Part shown: positions 9,332 to 17,579 of the stretch, piece by piece
Position numbering within the stretch: position 1 is the first letter of the stretch
How the letters are laid out: each line of letters opens with the position of its first letter
Source of the DNA: Bacillota bacterium
Lineage (GTDB): Bacteria; Bacillota; Clostridia; Acetivibrionales; JAMNXU01
Direction: 5' to 3'
Length of the DNA stretch: 64,000 nucleotides
Assembly (NCBI GenBank): GCA_023623175.1
Contig: JAMNXU010000019.1
Location: 49,561 to 113,560 of the forward strand
The notes under the pieces: generated by a model
Told to the model about the DNA's origin: nothing
The model's input: the letters and a program-made list of their open reading frames with translations, nothing else
Database searches by the model: none
Translations under genes and position numbers: made by a program

Positions 9332-9369
9332 ATATTTGTTACTTTGATATTTCAAGTTAGTCTCAGTTT

Positions 9370-10581
9370 TCAATCGCGGCTGTTCATGGTTTGATCCAGG
9401 CTGTTTAATATTTCTGCCATGTCAATGGGATCTATGGGGAAGTTTTCATACTTGGCCTTTATGTTTGTCATGGCGCGCCGGAACTCATTGCTTATACAGC
9501 CGTTTTCGCGCGCTGTCAGCGCCTCGACGTAGGCTGACAGGTCGTCGGCCGCCTTTACCAGCGTCCCGTCGCGCGGATTGAAGCGATCCTCGTTGTATGA
9601 CGCGCTTATTTGCGTACACGTGGTATTTACAGGCTCGTTGCCTATATAGATAATATCGCTGAATTCATTTTCCGTAAACATCCTGATTTCTTGAATAAAT
9701 TCTGCGGGCAGAAGAGGATAAATCACCGTTTCCATTTTTTCTTTTTCATATTCCTTTATGAGGTCGTCAAGACCTTCGATGGAACGTTTTACCGGGGAGA
9801 TGATGTCTCTTGTAAGCACTTCAGGGAGGTCATGGAACAGGCCCGTGAAGAAATTGTTGAAGCAACGGCGCGGACAACAGCCCATCTTGAGTGAGAACAG
9901 GTAAGTTAATATGGCGACAAACAGCGAATGACCGAGGACCGATGTTTTAGGTATCCTGTGGACCTGGGCCCACCGGGACTGGAAACGCAGGTGGCCGTAC
10001 AAATCAATGAAACGCTTATAGGAGCTGTGGGTTGCAATTTTCTGCATTCCCACAAGGTCGTTGTAGTTTTCGATTTTATTGAGAAAGTCTTCCTTTATTT
10101 CCTTTATCTCAAATCCATCGGGGTTGAGCCTTTCAATAATGTCAAATTCCCATTTGGACGCGTAAATATGGGCTGCGCTCAGTATCCTCTTTTCCAGGGT
10201 GTCGTCGGTCTTTTCGAAATGGGAGCGAAATCTTTCGCAAAAGTCTTCTCCGAACGGCGATATGTAATCCTTCAGTTCATTGTACACAAATTCATTGAGC
10301 TTTTTATATTTTTGGCTGTCCGATTTTATTTTGTAATATACCGGGGGTTTGATGTCGGTTATTACAATTCGCTGGAGCAGTTCGAATATGCCGCCCTCAA
10401 TTATTTCAATCCAGTTGATACCCCTGCTTTCTTCGAATTTGCCCAAAAAATAGGCTATGGACATTTTATGGGCCTGTTTGTCCATTTCAACCAAGTCAAT
10501 GGGCCTGAGCTTGTCATTCCAACGCTGCATATAAAAGGCGTCGAAGATTTTCAAAATAAAGTCCCTGTTCAGAGCAATCAT
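9370..10581 (-). CDS. HD-domain protein (YfbR-like HD phosphohydrolase)
   Basis: 403 residues. The C-terminal half carries an HD metal-dependent phosphohydrolase domain: the first His in GHSLFVAI (about residue 215), the HD pair in LFHDLPEVLTRD (about 249), and a downstream Asp in VKAADDLSAY (about 340). The HDLPEVLTRDIISPVK segment is close to YfbR-type 5'-nucleotidases. The N-terminal 200 residues are helical and unassigned. The substrate is not evident; nucleotide or signalling-nucleotide hydrolysis is the family range. The ATG at 10581 is immediately behind AAAGGAGG with no spacer, so the true start may be a nearby non-ATG codon such as the CTG at 10572. Confidence 0.75.
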   Translation of the reverse strand: MIALNRDFILKIFDAFYMQRWNDKLRPIDLVEMDKQAHKMSIAYFLGKFEESRGINWIEIIEGGIFELLQRIVITDIKPPVYYKIKSDSQKYKKLNEFVYNELKDYISPFGEDFCERFRSHFEKTDDTLEKRILSAAHIYASKWEFDIIERLNPDGFEIKEIKEDFLNKIENYNDLVGMQKIATHSSYKRFIDLYGHLRFQSRWAQVHRIPKTSVLGHSLFVAILTYLFSLKMGCCPRRCFNNFFTGLFHDLPEVLTRDIISPVKRSIEGLDDLIKEYEKEKMETVIYPLLPAEFIQEIRMFTENEFSDIIYIGNEPVNTTCTQISASYNEDRFNPRDGTLVKAADDLSAYVEALTARENGCISNEFRRAMTNIKAKYENFPIDPIDMAEILNSLDQTMNSRD

Positions 10582-10655
10582 CCTCCTTTGCGCAACAGCA
10601 CGGGCAATAGCTGTTCTTTTAGTTTACCATAAATTAACTTTGATTTCCACATGAA

Positions 10656-12050
10656 TTAATTCAACGTGTCGGGAAGAATTATCCCGGACTTGCGGCCGGC
10701 TTTTTTCCATTTGCCTGAAAAATAGTAGATGAGACTAACGGTCATGGTGGCGAAATAGCTGAGTACGACAGCTACCCATATGCCGTTGAGACCGAGGGGA
10801 GTCAGCCGGGAAAGCAGCGCGGCAGAGGGGACCCTGACGATCCACAGAGAAACGAGGGAAAAAAGCATCGTGACTGCCGTGTCGCCGGCGCCGTTGGCAA
10901 TACCGCTCGCAATGTACATGATTGCGAAGAAAATGTATGAGCCGCCCTGTATCCGGAGGTAATTGGTGCCTATGCGCAGCACTTCCTCGCTGTCTACGAA
11001 AATGGACAGCAAATACCTTGGAAAGGAAACGACCATTAATGAAATCAACAGCGTAATCGAGGAAGTCATGATAACTCCCCAACGGAAAATCTGCTTTACT
11101 CTCTCCGGCTTGCCGGCTCCCAGGTTTTGCCCTGTAAGCGTGGAAACCGACGACCCAAGGGCAATCGCCGGCATGAAGGCGACGGAGTCTATGCGCGTTG
11201 CGGCTCCGAACGCCGCTGTTGCCGCGGCGCCGTATGTATTGACAAAAGAGGTTATGAAAGCCGACCCTATGGAAGTGAGGGATTGCTGAACGATGGACGG
11301 AAGGCCGAGTTTTATGATCTGCAGCGAAATGTCCTTGTCAAGGGCCAGTTTTTTGTGCCTGAACGCGACAATATGGTCCTGCCTGTTGAGGTAAATAATG
11401 GCGAGCACAGCCGCGACGGACTGGGACAGGATTGTGGCATAGGCTGCGCCCCTGAGCTCAAGCCGCGGGAAAGGTCCAAACCCGGCTATCATAAAGGGAT
11501 CGAGTAAAATATTCAGTACTATTCCCACCGAAAGGAAAAACAGCGGGGTGCTGGTGTCACCGATACCCCTGAGTATTGAAAGAATAAGGTACCCGAGATA
11601 CAGGGGGACGAATCCCAGCAATGATATGTTAAGATAGTCGTAAGCCATTTTGAAAATTTCCGCGGGAGTGTTCATAAGATGCAGCAGGCGCTCCGTCGAG
11701 GCAATGCCGGCAACGGTCATGAAAAGCCCTATTAATATGGCAAGCATGAAGGATGTGTTCACAATGCGCGTTACCTCGTCGTACTTTTTTGCTCCGTAAT
11801 TTTGCGAAACCAGGATTGTGGTGGCAAGCGTGGAGCCTGACGCAACCGCTATCAGTATCAGGACTATCGGGAGGACGACGGCGGATGCGGCGACGGCTTC
11901 ATCCCCGATCAGTTTGCCGATCCACATGGTGTCGATTATGTAATACCCTGTCTGAATAACGTTGCCCGCAAGCACCGGGATGAAATACGCGAGCAGACGT
12001 CGCGGAATGCTGCCGGTTGTAAGGTCCCTGCCGAATTTTTTCTCCTCCAT
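10656..12050 (-). CDS. MATE family efflux transporter
   Basis: 464 residues, 12 predicted membrane helices in two homologous halves, with the MATE-type first helix (QTGYYIIDTMWIGKLIGDEA near residue 32) and the matching segment in the second half (SIVQQSLTSIGSAFITSFV near 255). It probably exports cationic compounds or metabolites in exchange for Na+ or H+. ATG at 12050 has AGGGAGGATGT upstream. The gene runs in the same direction as the HD-domain gene 75 bases downstream, and the two may be co-transcribed. Confidence 0.9.
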   Translation of the reverse strand: MEEKKFGRDLTTGSIPRRLLAYFIPVLAGNVIQTGYYIIDTMWIGKLIGDEAVAASAVVLPIVLILIAVASGSTLATTILVSQNYGAKKYDEVTRIVNTSFMLAILIGLFMTVAGIASTERLLHLMNTPAEIFKMAYDYLNISLLGFVPLYLGYLILSILRGIGDTSTPLFFLSVGIVLNILLDPFMIAGFGPFPRLELRGAAYATILSQSVAAVLAIIYLNRQDHIVAFRHKKLALDKDISLQIIKLGLPSIVQQSLTSIGSAFITSFVNTYGAAATAAFGAATRIDSVAFMPAIALGSSVSTLTGQNLGAGKPERVKQIFRWGVIMTSSITLLISLMVVSFPRYLLSIFVDSEEVLRIGTNYLRIQGGSYIFFAIMYIASGIANGAGDTAVTMLFSLVSLWIVRVPSAALLSRLTPLGLNGIWVAVVLSYFATMTVSLIYYFSGKWKKAGRKSGIILPDTLN

Positions 12051-12321
12051 ACATCCTCCCTTCTAACGGTTCATACCATGAAATCGGGCTTCGTTCCAGG
12101 ATTCTCGTTCATGATTCTATTATACCCAAGGCTTTCAGCGGATACCATGGGAGAAACATAATAATGTTATGTTTAAATAACAAAAATCGTAATGCAAGGG
12201 TAATCATGTTATGCCGACGCTGTTGTATAGTTTAAACCGGAAAATCAGGTTTCTTGCATTGATCATGTTTGGTATAATTTGTTTATATTTTAAATCGTCA
12301 ATCGGGAAAGGGGCATATCAG

Positions 12322-13605
12322 ATGACCGGTGAAAAAACCAGGGTGCTGGTTTTGACCGATATCAGCAGCCTGAGCGGAAATTTGAACGAACCTGACGATA
12401 CCCAGTCGCTGGTGCGACTGCTGCTTTATGCAGACCAGTTTCAGATAGAAGGGCTTATTGCGACCTATACTGAGCATTGCGACGATGTGAAACCCGAATA
12501 TATCGAAGAAGTAGTAAAAGCCTACGGAAAGGTTCGGGACAATTTGCTCCTGCACAGCAGCAGTTATCCCCGGGAAGAAGAATTGCTGAAAGTTATAAAA
12601 TCCGGCAGTAAAAAATGCGGAATGGGACATGTGGGACCCGGCTGGGACACCGAAGCTTCGGACTGGATTATTAAAATGGCGAATAAGCCGGACCTGCGGC
12701 CCTTGTGGATACTGGTGTGGGGAGGTCCGCTGGATCTCGCGCAGGCCCTGTGGAAGGTTACGGCCGAATGCGGACCTTCGGGAGCTGCAAAATTTAAAGA
12801 GCGGCTCAGGGTCTATGCCATAGGAGACCAGTACGATGAAAGCGGTAAATGGATCAGGCAGAATCATCCCGATCTTTTTTACATAACGTCTTACAAGGCT
12901 TTCAGGGGGATTTACAGGTACGGGGACACAAGCCTCTGCAGCGAACGGTGGGTTGTTGACAATATATCGACAAATCACGGCCCCCTCGGAAAGATATATC
13001 CCGTATACGATGGCGGAGATCCCTGGGGCCGCGTAAAAGGGATAAAAGAAGGCGATACTCCGACTTTTCTTTATCTTGTCAGGAACGGTCTCGGATGCCC
13101 TGAAAAGCCGTGGTACGGAAGCTGGGGAGGAAGGTTTGAGGGAAGAGGCAATCACTTTTATGATGCCGTGGACGCCGTTGGAAATGACGCTTCCGAGGCG
13201 GCAACCCTATACCGTTGGAGACCGGCGTTTCAGGCAGACTTTCAGGCAAGAATGGACTGGTGCGTAAAAAGCTATGAAAATGCAAACCACGCTCCGAGGG
13301 CAGAAATAAAGGGAGACCCGGCAAGACGCGTAAAACCGGGAGAAAAGGTGATTCTAAGCGCCGAGGATTCCACCGATCCCGACGGTGATGATATTTCCTA
13401 TAAATGGTATTGTTACAGGGAGGCAGGCAATTTTGCCGGAGAGCCTGAGATAGAGGGGAGTGACGAAGCCGTCGCCGTCTTTACTGCTCCGCATGTTAAC
13501 ACGGAAACAAATATCCATATTATCCTGGAGGTTACCGACAACGGGGAACCACCGCTGACAAGTTATAAAAGGGTGATTGTTACCGTTGATCCGAATTTGA
13601 AATGA
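12322..13605 (+). CDS. DUF1593 (nucleoside hydrolase-like) protein with a C-terminal Ig-like domain
   Basis: About 427 residues. The N-terminal 320 residues match the DUF1593 family, a nucleoside-hydrolase-like fold, with RVLVLTDISSL...EPDDTQSLVRLLLYAD, in which the Asp cluster corresponds to the Ca-binding DxDxxxDD region of nucleoside hydrolases. Residues about 325-427 form a beta-sandwich with DSTDPDGDDISYKWY and a 'LEVTDNGEPPLTSY' strand, typical of the DUF1593 C-terminal domain. Family members are associated with polysaccharide use, but the reaction is not established. I start at ATG 12322 because AAAGGGG is eight bases upstream and a TATAAT box lies in between; an ATG at 12211 would add a hydrophobic leader and cannot be excluded. 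Confidence 0.8.
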   Translation: MTGEKTRVLVLTDISSLSGNLNEPDDTQSLVRLLLYADQFQIEGLIATYTEHCDDVKPEYIEEVVKAYGKVRDNLLLHSSSYPREEELLKVIKSGSKKCGMGHVGPGWDTEASDWIIKMANKPDLRPLWILVWGGPLDLAQALWKVTAECGPSGAAKFKERLRVYAIGDQYDESGKWIRQNHPDLFYITSYKAFRGIYRYGDTSLCSERWVVDNISTNHGPLGKIYPVYDGGDPWGRVKGIKEGDTPTFLYLVRNGLGCPEKPWYGSWGGRFEGRGNHFYDAVDAVGNDASEAATLYRWRPAFQADFQARMDWCVKSYENANHAPRAEIKGDPARRVKPGEKVILSAEDSTDPDGDDISYKWYCYREAGNFAGEPEIEGSDEAVAVFTAPHVNTETNIHIILEVTDNGEPPLTSYKRVIVTVDPNLK

Positions 13606-13634
13606 ACATTTTACATGTTATGGGATATATCCGA

Positions 13635-13680
13635 CTGCAGTTTTTGCCGATAGGCAAAGACTGCAGGCTTTTTTTTCTTT
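13635..13680 (+). terminator. Rho-independent terminator after the DUF1593 gene
   Basis: A two-part stem: CTGCAGT (13635-13641) with ACTGCAG (13660-13666), and TTTGCC (13643-13648) with GGCAAA (13653-13658), followed by a T-rich run. Confidence 0.9.
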
Positions 13681-13710
13681 GTATAGTTAATGGCGTGTGA
13701 CTAAAGATAT

Positions 13711-13828
13711 TTTTGTAGTATTTTAAGCTAAAGCTTTTGTAGTATCTTAAGTTAACGTTTGGTAGTAACTTAAGTTAAAGATTGTGTAGTATTTTAGGCT
13801 AAAGTTTTTGTAGTAATTTAAGTTAAGG
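13711..13828 (+). repeat. Five tandem 23-24 bp AT-rich repeats
   Basis: Five head-to-tail copies of a unit close to TTTTGTAGTATTTTAAGCTA plus AAG, beginning near 13711, 13734, 13758, 13781 and 13805. Related pieces flank them: ATAGTTAATGGCGTGTGACT at about 13683 and ATAGTTGATGCCGTGCGACT at about 13903, each followed by TAAA and TTTTGTAGT-like sequence. The whole stretch 13681-13990 is non-coding and seems built by repeated duplication of one short segment. No inverted symmetry suggests a terminator or binding site. Confidence 0.75.
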
Positions 13829-14037
13829 CGCATGGATTTATGCTTTCTGTATGGCTTTATTTACAGTTGATTGAGTCGCGTCCAAAACTACTTTAATTCT
13901 GCATAGTTGATGCCGTGCGACTAAAATACTTTTGTAGTTAATAAAATGTAGCTCAAAAATACTTTTATAAGTTAATAACATGTGACTGAAAAAATAATGA
14001 ATTCGAATTGGATCAAGGAAAGGCCTGGTTTGGGAAG

Positions 14038-14403
14038 ATGAAATTTTTTAAATTTACAAAATATGCCCTGATAGGGGTTATAACCGGCATGGCCAACGGA
14101 CTTTTCGGTTCCGGCGGAGGAACAATCGTGGTGCCTTCAATGGTTTTTCTGCTGAAAGCGGAGGAACACAAGGCACATGCCACGGCTATTGCAATTATAT
14201 TGCCGCTCACCGTAGTAAGCGCTTTTATGTATATCCGCGGAGATTTTATAAACTGGCCCCTGACATTGAACGTCATGCTCGGTGGCATCACAGGCGGATA
14301 TATTGGCGCAAGGCTTTTGAATAAATGCCCGGCCGGCCTGCTGAGCAAAATGTTTGGAAGCTTCATGATTCTTGCGGCTCTGAGGATGATTCTATGGAAA
14401 TAA
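14038..14403 (+). CDS. TSUP (TauE/SafE) family half-size membrane protein, first of a pair
   Basis: About 121 residues with four membrane helices, matching one half of a TauE/SafE anion exporter: GVITGMANGLFGSGGGTIVVP is the first-helix glycine motif and GGITGGYIGARL the later one. Canonical members are about 250 residues with two such halves in one chain; here each half has its own gene. The two products probably assemble together to export sulfite, sulfoacetate or similar anions. ATG 14038 gives the usual short N-terminus; an in-frame TTG at 14008 is the alternative and neither has an ideal ribosome binding site. It overlaps the next gene by 10 bases. Confidence 0.8.
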   Translation: MKFFKFTKYALIGVITGMANGLFGSGGGTIVVPSMVFLLKAEEHKAHATAIAIILPLTVVSAFMYIRGDFINWPLTLNVMLGGITGGYIGARLLNKCPAGLLSKMFGSFMILAALRMILWK

Positions 14404-14753
14404 TTCTAATTCTCATTGGAACGGCGGCGGGTATCGTAAGCGGGATGGGCATCGGCGGAGGAACAATACTTATACCGGCGCTGGTGCTGTTCATGAATTC
14501 TCCGCAGCAAACGGCCCAGAGCGCAAACCTGCTGTTTTTCATACCTACTGCTGTTGTCGCTCTTATAATACATATAAAAAACCGGCACGTTGATTTCAAA
14601 ACAGCCGTGCCGATTATCGTATTTGGCCTTATTGGCGCCTGGGCGGGCTCGAAACTTGCATTAAACCTTCCCGGGAATCAGCTTAAAAAATGGTTTGGCG
14701 TGTTTCTTTTCGCAATGGGCCTTTATGAGCTGCTGTGCAGGAAAAAGCGATAG
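14394..14753 (+). CDS. TSUP (TauE/SafE) family half-size membrane protein, second of a pair
   Basis: About 119 residues and four membrane helices, starting MEIILILIGTAAGIVSGMGIGGG. It has the same GIGGGTILIPALVL glycine motif as its upstream partner and the corresponding late motif LIGAWAGSKLA. ATG 14394 has GAGG about nine bases upstream inside the preceding gene, so translation is likely coupled. Length and motif order show it is a complete half rather than a truncated full-length exporter. It ends exactly against the convergent ABC remnant. Confidence 0.8.
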   Translation: MEIILILIGTAAGIVSGMGIGGGTILIPALVLFMNSPQQTAQSANLLFFIPTAVVALIIHIKNRHVDFKTAVPIIVFGLIGAWAGSKLALNLPGNQLKKWFGVFLFAMGLYELLCRKKR

Positions 14754-15128
14754 TTATGAATTTTTTACGAAAAGCAGCCTTCCGTCGTTGATTCCCCATA
14801 CTTCGTCGGCAATGGAAGTGACTTTTTTGGAGTGGGTGGCGATGATAACGCACTTGCCTTCGTCACGGGCAAGAGATGAGAGAATGCCGAGCACTGCCTC
14901 TTCGGTGTCGCTGTCCAGGTTGCCCGTGGGTTCGTCGGCTATGACGATGACGGGATCGTTGGCGAGGGCGCGGGCAATGCCAACCCTTTGCTGCTCTCCA
15001 CCGGACATTTTCAGCACTTTTCTGCCGGCTGTTTCCCTGTTGATGCCGACTTTTTCGAGCAGCGCACAGGCATATTCCTTCTTGTTTTTTTCCCGGTTTC
15101 CGCTGATATACATAGAGAGTATTATCGT
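14754..15128 (-). pseudogene. C-terminal remnant of an ABC transporter ATPase (MacB/LolD-like)
   Basis: The frame encodes about 125 residues homologous to the C-terminal half of an export-type ABC ATPase: MYISGNREKNKKEYACALLE, then the signature KMSGGEQQRVGIARALANDP, Walker B VIVIADEPTGNLD and the H-loop CVIIATHSKKV. The first ~110 residues, with Walker A and the Q-loop, are missing. Homology begins near 15128, where the frame of the adjacent response regulator loses its own homology. No permease gene follows. It cannot hydrolyse ATP and is read as a deletion remnant. Confidence 0.85.
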
Positions 15129-15666
15129 CATATACATGTTCAACAATATCCTCACCGGATACGACATCGGGATACCGGCTTGCAATATATTCCAGGATGT
15201 CAAATTCCTTCGCCGAGAGGGAAAGCTCCAACCCGCCGACGAAAGCTTTTCGCGTATTGGGATCAATCCGCACGCACCCGATTTTTATTTCGTTTTTGCT
15301 TCGCCCGTACGAACGGCGGATGACAGCCTGTATCCGCGCTTTAAGCTCTTCAAAATCAAAAGGCTTTATAATGTAATCGTCGGCGCCGCTGTTCAGGCCT
15401 TGCGCGCGCTCAGCAACCGCGTCGCGCGCAGTGATAATTATAATGGGTGTCCGCAATTCCTGTTCGCGCAAAAAAGTTAATACGTCAAGCCCGTCTTTAT
15501 CGGGCAGGTTCAAATCGAGCAAAATTGCATCATACCCGTTTGCCAGCGCCTTTTCTTCGCCCTCGCCGCCAGTGTTGGATACGTCAACCGTGAACCCGCG
15601 CTCTTCCAGGCCTTTTTTCATAACAAGGGCAAGTTCCCTGTCGTCCTCGATAACCAGCAATCGCAT
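15118..15666 (-). pseudogene. OmpR-family response regulator truncated by fusion to the ABC remnant
   Basis: From ATG 15666 (GGAGAGGGTG upstream) about 183 residues read as a normal OmpR-type regulator. The receiver domain has the acidic pair Asp8/Asp9, phospho-acceptor Asp51 in LLDLNLPD, Thr79 and Lys101 in IIKPFDF. The winged-helix domain begins near residue 130 and proceeds normally to SGEDIVEHVYDDNT. There the homology stops, before the recognition helix and wing; the frame then runs through unrelated out-of-frame ABC sequence to 14863. The receiver may still fold and be phosphorylated, but DNA binding should be lost. No histidine kinase is nearby, so the deletion probably removed the kinase gene and the ABC 5' part. 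Confidence 0.85.
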
Positions 15667-16292
15667 GGCGTTCACCCTCTCCGTCAAAAGTATACACTAT
15701 TCGGTGTTAATTTATTGTTAAGATTTTTGCTTGGTACTACGCAACGAGACACGGGGACGCTTCTTTTGGGACAGGGGGACTGGGACACGGGGACGGTTCT
15801 CCTGTCCCACATGCCTTGTTCGGGGTTTGGGACAAGGGGACGGTTCTCTTGTCCCAGGGACAAGGGGACGGTTCTCTTGTCCCATATGCCTTGAGCAAGG
15901 TTTTCTTATCCTGTTAAAAGGGGATACATCTTTTGTCTTTCGGACCTCAGGTATTGTGAACTTATCCTGGAATAGATGAAGGTAATTTTGATTCGCAGGC
16001 CATTGGAAGATGGGGAATGATCTGGAGATTGAACTTTTATCCTTAAAACCATAGTAATGTTTTTTATCCGATTGGGAATGGGAACGGTCTTTTTACCCGG
16101 ACAAATATAGAAGACAAGACAAAAAACGGTCAAAAATAAACACAGGGACGATTCTCGGCGAAAATGCGAGACCGACCCTGTTTTTTTAGGAAAAAGCAAC
16201 CTGGGACAGGAGAACCGTCCCCGTGTCCCGTTCGGGACAGGAGAACCGTCCCCGTGTCCCGTTGCCCGTGTCCCGTTGCACCCGTGTCCCGT
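15667..16292. other. Non-coding block between inverted repeat arrays
   Basis: Between the regulator remnant and the ABC-2 permease no gene is credible. The short frames here are made of the palindromic repeats. The interior (15890-16140) shows no recognised family. A hairpin at 16142-16189 (CAGGGACGATTCTCG against CGAGACCGACCCTG, followed by seven T) may be a terminator on the plus strand; its arm resembles the GGGACGGTTCTC core of the repeats and may have arisen from them. Confidence 0.6.
15746..15883 (+). repeat. Array of four 27-bp GGGACA...TGTCCC palindromic repeats
   Basis: Four copies of a unit close to GGGACAAGGGGACGGTTCTC followed by TTGTCCC: a diverged one at 15746-15772, then 15782-15808, 15829-15855 and 15857-15883. 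Each has short inverted ends (GGGACA/TGTCCC) and could form a hairpin. Two copies are followed by an ATGCCTTG segment, so the duplicated unit was sometimes longer. The same family occurs in inverted orientation at 16203-16313 and again before alaS. It resembles REP-like dispersed palindromes found in many Clostridia; no transposase is in the window. Confidence 0.9.
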
Positions 16293-16313
16293 TTATTTTG
16301 AGGACCGTCCCCA
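16203..16313 (-). repeat. Inverted copies of the GGGACA...TGTCCC repeat reaching into the permease gene
   Basis: Two full copies in the reverse orientation at 16203-16229 and 16234-16260, followed by shorter CCCGTGTCCCGTTG fragments. A final partial copy (GAGGACCGTCCCC, about 16301-16313) forms the last sense codons of the ABC-2 permease gene, so a repeat fragment now encodes part of that protein's C-terminus. With the array at 15746-15883 it flanks about 320 bp in inverted orientation. Confidence 0.85.
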
Positions 16314-17579
16314 TTTCAGTTTCATGGTCAGAATTTTGTCAGTTGAGAAGATTTTTCCTGCAATAACTACCAGGATGCTGAATAGCATTGCCTGGTACAG
16401 AATTCCTAACAGAACTGTCTCATAATTGCCCAAAAAGAGGTTCGGTGAAGCCAGGAACGGATGGGAAAACGGGATTATATATACCAGTGTCCTGACAGCG
16501 GGTGAGGCCGAATTAATATCTACAAACATAGTCAGCAGATAGGGAATGAGTATAAGAAACATAAGGGGAGCAACCAGGCCCTGGGTTTTCTTTACATCCT
16601 CCGCAAAGGCGCCGAGTATCAGTGAAAGCGCCAAAGCGGTCAGTATGCTTAAAAACAGGGAAGTGCCCAGCATTATGTAATCCGTTGTGTTAAGGCTCAA
16701 ACCAAGGGCTTTGAATGCCTCCTTTGAGCCCATACTGGCTACCTGGTTCAGCGCGCCCCCGGTAACACCATTCATATAAGACTGGAATCCGAACATGTAG
16801 ACTACTGCCATAAGCAGCGATGCTATGCCCGCGGCAACCATCTTGGCCGCTACCAGGGATATTCTGCTTATCGGTGTGCTGAGAAGGGTCTCCAGGGTTT
16901 TGTTTTCTTTTTCTGAAGCCACGGTTACGGCAATCATCTGGGCAGCAAACATTATAACTATAAACATGAGTATTGGTATAAGGATTGTCTGCGACATGAT
17001 GAACCCTGTCACAGCTTCAGGATCTATTTCGGCCTGTTTGTCTCCAATCAGTGTGTAATCCACGGTTTTTATCGGATTTTTCAAACTTTCGGGATCTTCG
17101 ACGGAGAAATTGCTTTTCATGAACTCGTTGCTTATGTAATCGTTCATTGCATTGAGTACTTCTCTCACGATGCGTGTTGTCATTGAGCCCATTAGGGAGA
17201 AGTTCCTGACAATGCTGTAGGTTTTAACCTGCATCGGCTTAAGTTCCATAAGCCCCTTTTCGAACCCCTCCGGAATCTCGACTACCACTGATATGTCGTT
17301 TTCTTTCGCTTCTTCAACGGCCTGATCGGTTGTTATGTTGGTATAGTGTTTTACAATGAAATTGGCGCTCGTAAGGCTGTTGGCAACGGCTTGTGCATAA
17401 TCGGACCTGTCATTGTCAAGCACGATTATTTCCTTCGGTTCCTTTGCCCTCTCCGTTTCATTTCCCATGATGTTTCCTATAAAGAGGAACACCACAACCC
17501 CAATTATCAGGGGAATCATCATCTGAAGCGTCAGCAGTTCCTTAAGCTCTTTGAAAAGCAATACTTTAAACCTTCTCAT
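16293..17579 (-). CDS. ABC-2 type transporter permease (NatB-like)
   Basis: 428 residues. A first membrane helix (about 19-37) is followed by a ~140-residue extracytoplasmic region with IVLDNDRSDYAQAVANSL, then five further helices from about residue 190 (IPILMFIVIMFAAQMIAV) to the end. This matches ABC-2 permeases of the NatB/YhaP type, which export Na+, peptides or antimicrobials together with a NatA-type ATPase. Its start overlaps the ATPase stop by 4 bases, so the two are translationally coupled. The last codons derive from a palindromic repeat, so the native C-terminus may have been altered. Confidence 0.9.
   Translation of the reverse strand: MRRFKVLLFKELKELLTLQMMIPLIIGVVVFLFIGNIMGNETERAKEPKEIIVLDNDRSDYAQAVANSLTSANFIVKHYTNITTDQAVEEAKENDISVVVEIPEGFEKGLMELKPMQVKTYSIVRNFSLMGSMTTRIVREVLNAMNDYISNEFMKSNFSVEDPESLKNPIKTVDYTLIGDKQAEIDPEAVTGFIMSQTILIPILMFIVIMFAAQMIAVTVASEKENKTLETLLSTPISRISLVAAKMVAAGIASLLMAVVYMFGFQSYMNGVTGGALNQVASMGSKEAFKALGLSLNTTDYIMLGTSLFLSILTALALSLILGAFAEDVKKTQGLVAPLMFLILIPYLLTMFVDINSASPAVRTLVYIIPFSHPFLASPNLFLGNYETVLLGILYQAMLFSILVVIAGKIFSTDKILTMKLKWGRSSK

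Noticed and set aside
14863..15118. Continuation of the response-regulator frame as a genuine longer protein
   Set aside because: Past residue 183 the frame reads the ABC gene out of frame, giving an Arg/His-rich tail without homology.
15731..15979. 82-residue frame in the palindromic repeat array
   Set aside because: Its sequence is a translation of the GGGACA repeats with no ribosome binding site.
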